NCBI GenBank assembly: GCA_000737985.1
Contig: JNVT01000045.1
Location: 1-64,000 of the forward strand
Reading direction: 5' to 3'
Source: Gammaproteobacteria bacterium MFB021
Lineage (GTDB): Bacteria; Pseudomonadota; Gammaproteobacteria; Pseudomonadales; Halomonadaceae
Length of the DNA stretch: 64,000 nt
The number at the start of each line of letters is the position of its first letter. The first letter of the stretch is position 1. The position numbers and the translations under genes are program-made. Positions 51,817 to 60,501 of the stretch are shown piece after piece. The notes under the pieces were generated by a model that did not search any database, was not told where the DNA came from, and worked only from the letters and a program-made list of their open reading frames with translations.

Positions 51817-52614
51817 ATGCAGCTCCCGCACAATCCGTTTCACGCCGCGCTGGATGGGCAGACCCGCTACGGCTGCTGGGCCGGCTTCGGCACCGGCTAT
51901 GCCACCGAGATACTCGCCACCACCGGCTTCGACTGGCTGCTGATCGATGGTGAGCACGCACCCAATACGGTGCCCAGCATCCTGGCGCAGCTGCAGGCGG
52001 TGGCGCCCTACCCCTGCGCGCCGGTGGTGCGCTGCGTCAATCACGACCCGGCGCTGCTCAAGCAGTTGCTCGATATCGGTGCCCAGACGCTGATGGTGCC
52101 GATGGTCGATAACGCCGAGCAGGCCGCGCAGCTGGTCGCGGCGACCCGCTACCCGCCCCGCGGCTTCCGCGGCGTGGGCGGCGGCCTCACCCGCGCCACG
52201 CGCTGGGACGCGATCCCCGACTATCTCGCCCGCGCCCACGAAACGCTGTGCCTGATCGTCCAGGTCGAATCCCGTGCCGGGGTCGACAACGCCGCCACGA
52301 TCGCCGCCACCGAAGGCGTGGATGCGATCTTCGTCGGGCCGATCGATCTCTCCACCGGCGTCGGCCATGTCGGCAACCCCAATCATCCCGACGTCCAGGC
52401 GATGATCCGCCATACCCTGGAGGTCACCAAGGCCGCAGGCAAGGCAGCCGGCATCCTGGCGCCGGCCGAAGCGGACGCCAAGCGCTACGCCGAATGGGGC
52501 TTCGACTTCATCGCCGTGGGTATCGATATCAGCCTGCTGCGTCGGGCCGCGATCGAGACGGTGTCGCGGTATAAAAAGGACATCTCCCCGGCGTCCTCGA
52601 GTGTGGGCTATTGA
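51817..52614 (+). CDS. HpcH/HpaI-family class II aldolase (5-keto-4-deoxyglucarate or 2-oxo-heptanedioate type)
   Basis: A 265-residue metal-dependent pyruvate aldolase. His47 (DGEHAPN), Arg72 (PVVRC), Glu151 (VQVESRAG) and Asp177 (GPIDLS) match the catalytic base, pyruvate-binding arginine and metal ligands of HpaI at a constant offset of two. The middle and C-terminal segments (GVDNAATIAATEGVDAIFVGP, GNPNHPDVQ, GILAPAEADAKRYAEWG) resemble GarL, the 5-keto-4-deoxy-D-glucarate aldolase, whereas the N-terminal third resembles HpaI. With gudD and the galactarate dehydratase in the same window, the GarL reaction (to pyruvate and tartronate semialdehyde) is attractive but unproven. Confidence 0.87.
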   Translation: MQLPHNPFHAALDGQTRYGCWAGFGTGYATEILATTGFDWLLIDGEHAPNTVPSILAQLQAVAPYPCAPVVRCVNHDPALLKQLLDIGAQTLMVPMVDNAEQAAQLVAATRYPPRGFRGVGGGLTRATRWDAIPDYLARAHETLCLIVQVESRAGVDNAATIAATEGVDAIFVGPIDLSTGVGHVGNPNHPDVQAMIRHTLEVTKAAGKAAGILAPAEADAKRYAEWGFDFIAVGIDISLLRRAAIETVSRYKKDISPASSSVGY

Positions 52615-52689
52615 TGCCACACAAGCACCAATAGCGCGGGCAATTCCTGCCCACGCCAGGTCGATGAATCCACGTTTCAGGGTGATAAA

Positions 52690-52720
52690 AAGCCCCGGCC
52701 ACACAGTGTGACCGGGGCTT
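52690..52720 (-). terminator. Terminator of the DUF1127 gene
   Basis: AAGCCCCGG / CCGGGGCTT arms with further CACA/TGTG pairing, 2 bases past the DUF1127 stop codon; on the minus strand TTTT follows. It also lies 75 bases beyond the convergent aldolase gene. Confidence 0.75.
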
Positions 52721-52722
52721 CG

Positions 52723-52998
52723 CTAAGCGAGCGTTTCTCCGCAATAGCGACACACTCTTATTGCCTTTTGCGGCGCCTCGGCAGCCGCTGTCTTCTGGCT
52801 ATCGGTGATTGCCGGTGCCGGCATCGCAGCCTGCGTCGGTTCAGTGGCGATCGGCACGATCGTGCCCTGCTCCGCGCGCAGGCCGAGATCGCGCAGCATG
52901 TGGGCATCGAGATGGGAGAGCGCGCGCCAGTCCTGCCGGCGGCGACGTGCCAGGGCCAGGCGGGCCTTGAGCGCATCGATGAGAGTCTTGAGCGTCAT
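52723..52998 (-). CDS. DUF1127 protein with C-terminal CxxC tail
   Basis: A 91-residue protein. Residues about 14-44 are a DUF1127 domain (arginine-rich helix ALARRRRQDWRALSHLDAHMLRDLGL). A Thr/Ala/Pro-rich linker follows, and the last ten residues carry a CRYCG knuckle (Cys83, Cys86). Short DUF1127 proteins bind RNA or modulate phosphate and carbon metabolism in alphaproteobacteria; longer ones with extra tails are poorly studied. The ATG at 52998 has AGGAG upstream; a slightly longer frame exists. The CxxC tail is unusual for the family as I know it. Confidence 0.8.
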   Translation of the reverse strand: MTLKTLIDALKARLALARRRRQDWRALSHLDAHMLRDLGLRAEQGTIVPIATEPTQAAMPAPAITDSQKTAAAEAPQKAIRVCRYCGETLA

Positions 52999-53521
52999 AC
53001 TTGTCCACTCCTTCAGGCGGAGGCCGGACAAGTATCGCGATCATGGCGGGATGGGTTTTCCACTCTCTATCGGCCGCGATACTCGTCGCGGCCGATAACG
53101 ATCTGCTACCCCAGGCGCGCGACGCAACGACGAACTCGACGATTGTGCTGGCGCACATTGATCGAGAACATCGAAAAAGTCGGGCGATGGAATAGGGTCA
53201 TGATCGCGTCCAGGGAAAATGCCGATATCGGCAGAAATGCCGGCGTGTCTGAACGACACTCGCGGCCCTTTCGATTAAAAGCGAGAGCCATTAGACGCGT
53301 CAATATGCTTATCGAAAAAAGTGCTCGATATCACGCAATCGTGCGACAGCAAAAAACCGCAACCCCAGATCATCTATCGCCAGGGTCACGGTTCGGTAGC
53401 GCTGCAGGACAAGACGACATAGATTCATCGTCGCAGCGCGTCGATCATTGGCAGCATCTTGGCGTTGTCACACGATCAGGGATCGACGCCCGGCTCGGCC
53501 GAGTGACGACCCCACTATTGC
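52999..53521. other. 523-base intergenic region without a recognised gene
   Basis: Bounded by the divergent side of the DUF1127 gene and the end of the YjfB-like gene. Open frames on the plus strand here have no ribosome-binding site and arginine-rich, shadow-like translations. The base composition is more AT-rich than the genes around it. I see no hairpin, repeat or RNA gene that I can support. Confidence 0.5.
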
Positions 53522-53725
53522 TCAGGCGTAGGTGTTGATCTGGGTGCCAACGGTACCGGTGGCGGCCAGCTTGGGCTCCGGGGCCATCGAGTCCATCAGC
53601 TGCGCGACCTGCGCGGACTGATTGTCGAGCGAGCGCTTGAGCAGCGACGCCTGCATGTCCTGATCCTGATTGAACTGCTGCAGCGCGACTCCGGCACCGA
53701 CGACAGCATTGACTGCACTATCCAT
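53522..53725 (-). CDS. YjfB-like putative motility protein
   Basis: A 67-residue protein, MDSAVNAVVGAGVALQQF at the start, then a polar amphipathic helix (MQASLLKRSLDNQSAQVAQLMDSM), a proline-containing turn, and the C-terminal GTVGTQINTYA. This pattern (helix with AAQLxxS, P, then G-x-x-I-N/D-x-x-A) is that of the YjfB 'putative motility protein' family, often found with flagellar genes. No flagellar gene is near. GGGAG precedes the ATG at 53725. Confidence 0.72.
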   Translation of the reverse strand: MDSAVNAVVGAGVALQQFNQDQDMQASLLKRSLDNQSAQVAQLMDSMAPEPKLAATGTVGTQINTYA

Positions 53726-53872
53726 AGGAGACTCCCTATTTCCTGTTCTCGGTTGAGAGGGATTACCCTCAGGTCTTCTATCGGCGGCTGTCGCCTCAGC
53801 CTTTAGCTTATAGACTGCCGGTTTCGACACTCGGCACGCCAGTGCCCATCCCCATGCGGAGGTGATGCTTCG

Positions 53873-54532
53873 ATGATTCAGCTTTCACGATCGCTGCGCA
53901 AGCACAGCCCAAGGCGCGTCGCCGCGATATTGGCCGCAACAGGCGTCGCGGCGGCGCTGCTGGCCGGATGTCAGCCCCAAACACAGCGCGCCGCCGCCGG
54001 CAGCGGTGAGGCGCAGCGCACCTTCCATGACGCCGAGGCCGGCGCGACCCTCGCCTACCCGGCGACGCTGGAGCGCGTCGACGGCAATGCCGACACACCG
54101 GCGATCAGGGGCTACTTCGACAACGGCAGCTGGCAGCTCGACGCCTCGGCCCCCGGCAAGACGCTGATCACGCTCGCCCTGCCCGGCTCGAACGCCATCA
54201 CCACCGGGCTCTGGCGCCTGGGTGTCAGCCGCGACCCGGCGGCGGTGCGCCAGTGTCAGCGCCTGCCTGCCAACGCCCAGCGCCAGCCGGGCCCGAGCCC
54301 ACTCGGTGGGGATGACGCCACTCTGTTCACGCAGAGCGACGCCGGCATGAACCACTTTCGCGAGGTCGAGAGCTATCGCCGCGTGATCGCGGCGACCTGC
54401 TACGCCGTCGATCTGATCGTCGAGGGCAGCAACGGCGAGGTCTACGATCCGCCGCGCCAGGCGCCCTTCTCCCGCGATGCGGCATGGCAAGCACTGCGCG
54501 AAATCAACGCCGGCCTGCACCTGGCCAGATGA
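53873..54532 (+). CDS. Predicted lipoprotein of unknown function
   Basis: A 219-residue protein with a basic N-terminus, a hydrophobic signal and lipobox LLAGC (lipidated Cys33). The mature part is rich in Ala/Gly/Pro, with two cysteines (RQCQRL, ATCYAVDLIVEG) that could pair. No family is recognised; a DUF-type periplasmic domain with beta strands is likely (YFDNGSWQLDA, GKTLITLALPGSNAI). It has a strong GGAGGTGA ribosome-binding site and is 81 bases before nfo on the same strand. Confidence 0.75.
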   Translation: MIQLSRSLRKHSPRRVAAILAATGVAAALLAGCQPQTQRAAAGSGEAQRTFHDAEAGATLAYPATLERVDGNADTPAIRGYFDNGSWQLDASAPGKTLITLALPGSNAITTGLWRLGVSRDPAAVRQCQRLPANAQRQPGPSPLGGDDATLFTQSDAGMNHFREVESYRRVIAATCYAVDLIVEGSNGEVYDPPRQAPFSRDAAWQALREINAGLHLAR

Positions 54533-54613
54533 GCGGCAGCGGAAAGCCGCCGGCGCTGGCGGCTGCTAAACTCGAGGCCCAGCGACCCACGACGAGTGAC
54601 GAGTAGAGAAGCC

Positions 54614-55462
54614 ATGAAGACCATCGGAGCGCACGTCAGTGCCGCAGGCGGCGTCGACCAGGCGGTGAGCCGCGCCACCGAGATCGGCGCCAACGCCTTC
54701 GCCCTGTTCACCAAGAACCAGCGTCAGTGGCAGGCCAAACCGCTGGAGGCGAAGACCATCGAGGCGTTCAAGCGCGCCTGTGACACCCACGGCTTCGGCC
54801 CCGGCCAGATCCTGCCCCACGACAGCTACCTGATCAATCTGGGCCACCCCGAGCCGGAGGGCCTGGCCAAGTCCCGCGCCGCCTTTCTCGACGAGTGTCA
54901 GCGCTGCGAGCAGCTGGGGCTCGAGCTTCTAAACTTTCACCCCGGCAGCCATCTCAACAAGATCAGCGAGAGCGACTGCCTGGCGCGAATCGCCGAGTCG
55001 ATCAACCAGACCCACGCGGCGACCGAGTTCGTCGTCGCGGTGATCGAGAACACCGCCGGCCAGGGCACCAATCTGGGCTTTCGCTTCGAGCATCTGGCCG
55101 AGATCATCGATCAGGTCGAGGATAAGTCGCGGGTCGGCGCCTGCATCGATACCTGCCACGCCTTCGCCGCCGGCTACGATCTACGCAGCGCCGCCGACGC
55201 TACCGCCATGCTCGATACCTTCGAGCGCGTGGTGGGGCTGCGCTATCTGCGCGGCATGCATCTCAACGACGCCAAGAGCGCCTTCAATAGCCGCGTCGAC
55301 CGCCACCACAGCCTGGGCCAGGGCAATATCGGCAGCGAGGGCTTCGCCGCACTGATGCGCGACCCACGCACCGACGATATCCCGCTGATCCTCGAGACCA
55401 TCGAGCCGGCGATCTGGCCCCAGGAGATCCAGTGGCTGCGCGATCAGCAGCTCGGCACCTGA
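54614..55462 (+). CDS. nfo: Deoxyribonuclease IV (AP endonuclease)
   Basis: Nfo (282 residues) cuts DNA 5' of abasic sites and repairs oxidised 3' ends. It is a TIM-barrel enzyme with three zinc ions: ligands are seen in [52 protein letters not shown] and [25 protein letters not shown]. The start [13 protein letters not shown] at 54614 is that of the family, with GAGAAG upstream. I saw no SoxS or LexA site nearby. Confidence 0.96.
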   Translation: MKTIGAHVSAAGGVDQAVSRATEIGANAFALFTKNQRQWQAKPLEAKTIEAFKRACDTHGFGPGQILPHDSYLINLGHPEPEGLAKSRAAFLDECQRCEQLGLELLNFHPGSHLNKISESDCLARIAESINQTHAATEFVVAVIENTAGQGTNLGFRFEHLAEIIDQVEDKSRVGACIDTCHAFAAGYDLRSAADATAMLDTFERVVGLRYLRGMHLNDAKSAFNSRVDRHHSLGQGNIGSEGFAALMRDPRTDDIPLILETIEPAIWPQEIQWLRDQQLGT

Positions 55463-55545
55463 CGTCTACAGCGAACGCCCACCTCTGACCTTCATAGCTT
55501 GCGCGGCGACTCGGACGCCGCGCCTCGAAACAGGACAACGACCCC

Positions 55546-55833
55546 ATGGATGGATTCTTTCACTGGCTCGGCGATGCCATAGGCCGCGTCATTCGCACCG
55601 TGGTCGGCCTGCTCGACAGTGTGTTCGGCGGCCTGTGGCGGGCGATGGACGGCTTTGTCGACGGCCTCACCCAGGCGCTGGGCATCAGCGATTCGGTCTT
55701 CAGCCTCGGCGTGCTGGTGATCGGCGTGCTGCTGCTGATCAGCGGCGTGCGCGCCCTGCTGCGCGGCGGCGTGGTCGGCGGTGTGATCGGCCTGCTGTTG
55801 GGGCTGCTGGTGCTGGGCTGGCTGATCCAGTAG
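55546..55833 (+). CDS. Small membrane protein of unknown function
   Basis: A 95-residue protein with an amphipathic N-terminal half (FFHWLGDAIGRVIRTVVGLLDSVFGGLWRAM) and two closely spaced hydrophobic helices at the C-terminus (SLGVLVIGVLLLISGVRAL and GVIGLLLGLLVLGWLI). I do not recognise it. The start has a moderate AGGACA upstream. It stands alone between nfo and the aldehyde dehydrogenase. Confidence 0.7.
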   Translation: MDGFFHWLGDAIGRVIRTVVGLLDSVFGGLWRAMDGFVDGLTQALGISDSVFSLGVLVIGVLLLISGVRALLRGGVVGGVIGLLLGLLVLGWLIQ

Positions 55834-55987
55834 GACCAGCGTCGGCATCATCCTGCTGCCGGCGTGCCCGATCCTGTGACGCTTCGGGGTGTGGCTTGTC
55901 AGTCCGCCCTTCCTCTACCACCTTGAGAGTCCGGATACACGAGGCGGCGCCCGCGGGCACCGCAGGACCGACAAGGAGGCGTCGAGC

Positions 55988-57463
55988 ATGACCCAGTCAA
56001 TGAAGTCATCCCACGAAGGTGTCGATCTCTACAACCAGTTCATCGACGGCGAATGGACCACCGGCGGCGGCGAGCGCCTGGACGTGCTCAACCCGGCCAC
56101 CGGCGAGGTCATCGCGCGTGTCTCCCTGGCCGACGAGGCGCTGGCCAACCGCGCCCTGGAAGCCGCCCAGCGCGCCTTCCCGGCATGGTCGCGCAAGACC
56201 GCGGTGGAGCGCGCCGACCACCTCTACCGGCTGGTCGAACTGATTCTCGAACAGCGCCAGCGCCTGGCGCGGCTGATCACCACCGAACAGGGCAAGCCGC
56301 TGGACGAAGCCGATGCCGATGTCGGCATGTGCGCCAATCTGATCCGCTTCGCCGCCGAGAACACCCGCCGGCTGGAGGGTGACATCATCCCGGCGGACGA
56401 CCCCGACGAGCAGATCTGGATTCAGAAGGTGCCCCATGGCGTGGTGGTCGGCATCACCGCCTGGAACTTCCCCGCCGCGCTGATCGGCCGCAAGCTCGGC
56501 CCGGCGCTGGCCGCGGGCAACACCATCGTGCTCAAGCCCTCGGAAGAGACCCCGCTGACTGCGCTCGAGATCGTCGAGCTGGCACGCCAGGCGGGCATTC
56601 CCCCGGGGGTGGTCAATCTGGTCAATGGTCGCGGACGCGATATCGGCAATCAGCTGATCACCAGCCCGATCACCCAGTTGGTGAGCATGACCGGCAGCGT
56701 GCGCGGGGGTCGCGAGATCAACAAGGCCGCCGCCGAGCATCTCAAGATCGTGCGCCTGGAACTGGGCGGCAAGGCGCCGTTCATCGTGCTCGACGACGCC
56801 GATCTCGACCCAGCGGTGGATGCCGCCATCGCCTCGCGCTTCGACAACTGCGGCCAGGTGTGTACCTGCAACGAGCGCATGTACGTGCAGTCCGGCATCT
56901 ACGACCGTTTCCTCGAACGCTTCAAGCAGCGCGTCGAAGCGCTCAAGGTGGGCAACCCGCTGACCGACGAAGACGTCGACATGGGGCCCAAGATCAACGC
57001 CGCCGAACTCGACAAGATCCACGCCATGGTCGAGCAGGCCCAGCGTGATGGCGCGCAGCTGCTCACCGGCGGCAAGCGCCTGAGCGGTGGCGACTACGAC
57101 AAGGGCAACTACTACGCCCCGACCATTCTCACCGGCGTCGACAACGACATGCAGATCATGAAGGAGGAGATCTTCGGGCCCGTGGTACCGATCATGAAGA
57201 TCGACGAGTTCGAACAGGCGATGGCCTACGCCAACGCCTCCGAGTACGGCCTCTCGGCCTATGTGTTCACCCAGAACGTGCGCCATCTGATGGCGCTGAC
57301 CCGGGAGCTCGACTTCGGCGAGATCTACGTCAACCGCGGGGCCGGCGAGTCCGTCCAAGGCTTCCACAAGGGCTACCGCAACAGCGGGCTCGGTGGCGAG
57401 GATGGCAAGTACGGGCTGGAGGCCTACGTCAAGAGCAAGACGATGTACGTGCACTACTCTTGA
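55988..57463 (+). CDS. Aldehyde dehydrogenase, AldA (lactaldehyde/glycolaldehyde) type
   Basis: A 491-residue NAD(P)+-dependent aldehyde dehydrogenase. Catalytic Cys292 (NCGQVCTCNER), general base Glu258 (LELGGKAPF), the oxyanion asparagine in ITAWNFP and the coenzyme loop MTGSVRGG are present. The C-terminal QGFHKGYRNSGLGGEDGKYGLEAYVKS and GQVCTC blocks place it with E. coli AldA rather than with succinate-semialdehyde dehydrogenases. Likely substrates are glycolaldehyde, lactaldehyde or related small aldehydes. It has a perfect AAGGAGG ribosome-binding site and is flanked by a terminator, so it is monocistronic. Confidence 0.9.
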   Translation: MTQSMKSSHEGVDLYNQFIDGEWTTGGGERLDVLNPATGEVIARVSLADEALANRALEAAQRAFPAWSRKTAVERADHLYRLVELILEQRQRLARLITTEQGKPLDEADADVGMCANLIRFAAENTRRLEGDIIPADDPDEQIWIQKVPHGVVVGITAWNFPAALIGRKLGPALAAGNTIVLKPSEETPLTALEIVELARQAGIPPGVVNLVNGRGRDIGNQLITSPITQLVSMTGSVRGGREINKAAAEHLKIVRLELGGKAPFIVLDDADLDPAVDAAIASRFDNCGQVCTCNERMYVQSGIYDRFLERFKQRVEALKVGNPLTDEDVDMGPKINAAELDKIHAMVEQAQRDGAQLLTGGKRLSGGDYDKGNYYAPTILTGVDNDMQIMKEEIFGPVVPIMKIDEFEQAMAYANASEYGLSAYVFTQNVRHLMALTRELDFGEIYVNRGAGESVQGFHKGYRNSGLGGEDGKYGLEAYVKSKTMYVHYS

Positions 57464-57566
57464 TCCAAGACGCCAGCCCCACGACTCCCGACCCTTGACG
57501 ACTGCGCCACATCGCCTGACAGCCATCGGCGCGGCCTCACGGCCGTGCCATGTTGGCAGCGCAGAA

Positions 57567-57595
57567 AAAACGGCCGCTCGATGAGCGGCCGTTTT
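57567..57595. terminator. Bidirectional Rho-independent terminator between the aldehyde dehydrogenase gene and pepN
   Basis: AAAACGGCCGCTC / GAGCGGCCGTTTT around GAT: A-run, stem and T-run on both strands, 20 bases from the pepN stop codon. Confidence 0.9.
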
Positions 57596-57614
57596 CTATT
57601 GCAGCGGCGCCGGA

Positions 57615-60266
57615 TCAGGCATCGGCCAGCGCGCGCTCGACCATCTCGTAGACATTGGGCGAGAGCTTCTCGCCGCGGATGCGTTCGAGCTCGGCCTTCA
57701 TCAGTGCCTGGCGCGCCTCGTCGAAACGCTGCCAGCGGGTCAGCGGGGTGATGATGCGCGCCGCGATCTCCGGATTGAGACGATTGAGCTCGATCACCAC
57801 GTCCGCCAGCAGCCGATAGCCCTGACCGTCAAGACGGTGGAAGTTGACCCGGTTCTGGGCGAAGGCGCCGATCAGGGCGCGCACCTTGTTGGGGTTCTTG
57901 AGCGAGAACGCCGGATGCTCCATCAAAAAGCGCACGCGCTCGATCACGTCCGGCTGGGGCCGGGTGACCTGGATGGCGAACCACTGGTCCATCACCAGCG
58001 GGTCGTGGGCCCACTGCTCGCCGAACGTCTTGAGCGCCGGCTCGGCCAGATCGCTGCGATCGCTGTGGGCGAGCAGCGTCAGCGCGGCGCGCACGTCGGT
58101 CATGTTGCCGCCCTCTGCGAACTGCGCCTGGGTCAGGGCGATCGCCTCGTCATCGGCGATGCTCATCAGATAGGCCAGCGCGACGTTCTTGAGCTTGCGT
58201 CGGCCGATCTGTTCGGGCGTCGGCGCATAGGGCTCGTCGGTCTGGTTGTCACGATAGACCGCAAGGAAGGCATCGCGCAGCGCCCAGGCCAGCGACTGAC
58301 GCACAAACTCGCGCGCGGCGTGGATGGCGTCGACATCGACCACCGGCTGCTGCTCGGCGATATAGGCCTCCGAGGGCAGCGTCAGCATCTCCGCCAGCAC
58401 CGCCTGGTCGTCACCGGGCTCGTCGAGCAGGCTGCGATAGGCCTCGACCAGGCGCACATCCATGACCTTCTCGACCCCGTTGCGGTGCGCGGCAATGAGG
58501 TCGTCCAGCGCCAGCATGGTCAGGCGCTGACCGGCATCCCAGCGGTTGAAGCCATCGCTGTCATGGGTCAGCAGGAAGGCCAGCTCCTCGCGCGAATAGG
58601 GGTAGCGCAGCTTCACCGGCGCCGAGAAACCGCGCAGCAACGACGGTACCGGCGCCTCCTCGACATCCTGGAAGACGAAGGTCTGCTCCGCCTCGCGCAG
58701 GTGGATCACCGCATCCTTGCCCAGAGTCTCGCTGCCGCCCTTTCCATCGGCGAGCTTGAGGGTCAGGTCGTGACCCGACTTGGTCCCCACCAGGCCCAGC
58801 CGGATCGGCACGTGGAGCGGCAGCTTCTCGCTCTGCCCCGGGGTTGCCGGGGTGCGCTGGGAGAGGCGCAGATGGTACTCGCCGGTGGCGTAGTCGTACT
58901 CGCCGTGGGCGTCGATCTCCGGCGTGCCGGCCTGGGCGTACCAGCGCATGAACTGGTCGAGGTCGAGCCCCGAGACCTCCGCCATGCAGGCGACGAAGTC
59001 CTCGATACGTACCGCCTGGCCATCGAAGCGCGCGAAGTAGAGATCGCTGCCGCGGCGGAAATCCTCCCAGCCGAGCAGATGGCGCAGCATGCGCACCACC
59101 TCGGCACCCTTCTCGTAGATGGTCAGGGTGTAGAAGTTGGAGATCTCGATGTAGTGGTCCGGGCGCACCGGGTGGGCGGTGGGGCCGGCATCCTCGGCGA
59201 ACTGGGCGGTGCGGAAGAAGGAGACGTCTTCGATCCGCTTGACCGGGGCCGAATTGACGTCGGCGGAGAAGGTCTGGTCGCGGAAGACGGTGAAGCCCTC
59301 CTTGAGCGAGAGCTGGAACCAGTCGCGGCAGGTCACCCGGTTGCCCGACCAGTTATGGAAGTACTCGTGGGCGACGATCCCCTCGACCCGCTGGAAGGCA
59401 GCATCGTTGGCGGTCTGCGGATGGGTCAGCACCGCCGCCGAGTTGAAGATGTTGAGCCCCTTGTTCTCCATCGCGCCCATGTTGAAGTCATTGACGGCGA
59501 CGATCATGAAGCGGTCGAGGTCGTACTCGCGGCCGTAGGTCTCCTCGTCCCAGCGCATCGAGCGCTTGAGAGACGCCATGGCATGGTCGGTCTTGTCGAG
59601 ATTCTCCGGCTCGACCCAGATCTGCAGCAGCACCTCGCGGCCACTCTGGGTGGTGAAGTGATCCTCGACCTTCTCCAGGCTGCCGGCGACCAGCGCGAAC
59701 AGATAGCTCGGTTTGGGGTGCGGGTCCTCCCAGGTGACGAAGTGCCGGCCATTGGGCAGCTCGCCCTGCTCCACCGGATTGCCATTGGAGAGCAGCACCG
59801 GCAGTGACTCGCGGTCGCCGATCAGCGTGGTCGAGAAGGTCGCCATCACATCGGGGCGGTCGGGGTAGAAGGTGATACGGCGAAAGCCTTCCGGCTCGCA
59901 CTGGGTGCAGTACATGCCGTTGGAGCGGTAGAGCCCCTCCAGCGCGGTGTTGGCATCCGGCGATATCTCCACCTCGGTATCCAGGCTGAAGCGCTCGGGC
60001 ACCCGGGCGATGGTGAGACGGTGGGCATCGGCCTCGAACTCGCCAGCGTCGAGGGGCTGACCGTCGATGGCGACCTGCTTCAGCGTCAGGCCCTCGCCGT
60101 CGAGCACCAGCGGCAGCCCCGCCTCGCGCTCGGGGTGGCGCTCCAGATGCAAGCACGCCTTCACTCGCGTCGCCGTCGGGTCGAGATCGAAGCTGAGCTC
60201 GGTGTGGGTCACGCGATACGCCGGCGGCAGATAATCCTTGAGATAGGTCGCTTGCATCTCAGACAT
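57615..60266 (-). CDS. pepN: Aminopeptidase N (M1 family)
   Basis: PepN (883 residues) is the alanyl aminopeptidase that finishes cytosolic peptide breakdown. The exopeptidase motif GAMEN is at residues 264-268, and the zinc site HEYFHNW plus a downstream glutamate gives His300, His304 and Glu323, in the same relative positions as E. coli PepN. The length matches (870 in E. coli). The ATG at 60266 has AGGAG upstream. It is alone on its strand, with a terminator after it and a stable hairpin in the region before it. Confidence 0.97.
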   Translation of the reverse strand: MSEMQATYLKDYLPPAYRVTHTELSFDLDPTATRVKACLHLERHPEREAGLPLVLDGEGLTLKQVAIDGQPLDAGEFEADAHRLTIARVPERFSLDTEVEISPDANTALEGLYRSNGMYCTQCEPEGFRRITFYPDRPDVMATFSTTLIGDRESLPVLLSNGNPVEQGELPNGRHFVTWEDPHPKPSYLFALVAGSLEKVEDHFTTQSGREVLLQIWVEPENLDKTDHAMASLKRSMRWDEETYGREYDLDRFMIVAVNDFNMGAMENKGLNIFNSAAVLTHPQTANDAAFQRVEGIVAHEYFHNWSGNRVTCRDWFQLSLKEGFTVFRDQTFSADVNSAPVKRIEDVSFFRTAQFAEDAGPTAHPVRPDHYIEISNFYTLTIYEKGAEVVRMLRHLLGWEDFRRGSDLYFARFDGQAVRIEDFVACMAEVSGLDLDQFMRWYAQAGTPEIDAHGEYDYATGEYHLRLSQRTPATPGQSEKLPLHVPIRLGLVGTKSGHDLTLKLADGKGGSETLGKDAVIHLREAEQTFVFQDVEEAPVPSLLRGFSAPVKLRYPYSREELAFLLTHDSDGFNRWDAGQRLTMLALDDLIAAHRNGVEKVMDVRLVEAYRSLLDEPGDDQAVLAEMLTLPSEAYIAEQQPVVDVDAIHAAREFVRQSLAWALRDAFLAVYRDNQTDEPYAPTPEQIGRRKLKNVALAYLMSIADDEAIALTQAQFAEGGNMTDVRAALTLLAHSDRSDLAEPALKTFGEQWAHDPLVMDQWFAIQVTRPQPDVIERVRFLMEHPAFSLKNPNKVRALIGAFAQNRVNFHRLDGQGYRLLADVVIELNRLNPEIAARIITPLTRWQRFDEARQALMKAELERIRGEKLSPNVYEMVERALADA

Positions 60267-60398
60267 GGCAACGCTCCTGGTCGAAAAAGGCAATCCGTGA
60301 ACCGATGTCGCAAATTCACATCGGCCGGGATGACACGAGACGAAAAAATGAACGGGCCGAGCACGGAAAGTCGACGGAGCCGCCGCTTCCGCGCATGG

Positions 60399-60441
60399 CC
60401 GGGGGCGCGCGACCCGGTATCAAATCCGGGTCGCGCCCCGG
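60399..60441. other. Stable hairpin upstream of pepN
   Basis: Perfect 11-base inner arms GCGCGACCCGG / CCGGGTCGCGC around an 8-base loop, extended by CCGGGG/CCCCGG after a three-base bulge. No T-run follows on either strand. It could be an mRNA-stability structure or a weak terminator. Confidence 0.5.
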
Positions 60442-60501
60442 ACTGGCCCCATTCTAACCAGTTGGACGCAGCGATATCGAATCAGTGCCGGCGTTAGCGG
60501 C

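Noticed and set aside
52708-53538. 276-codon plus-strand frame across the DUF1127 region
   Set aside because: No start signal, arginine/serine-rich random-looking translation, and it overlaps a supported minus-strand gene.
56006-57526. 506-codon minus-strand open frame opposite the aldehyde dehydrogenase
   Set aside because: Antisense shadow; the plus-strand gene has catalytic residues and a perfect ribosome-binding site.
57837-59807. 656-codon plus-strand open frame opposite pepN
   Set aside because: Shadow of pepN with no domain resemblance.
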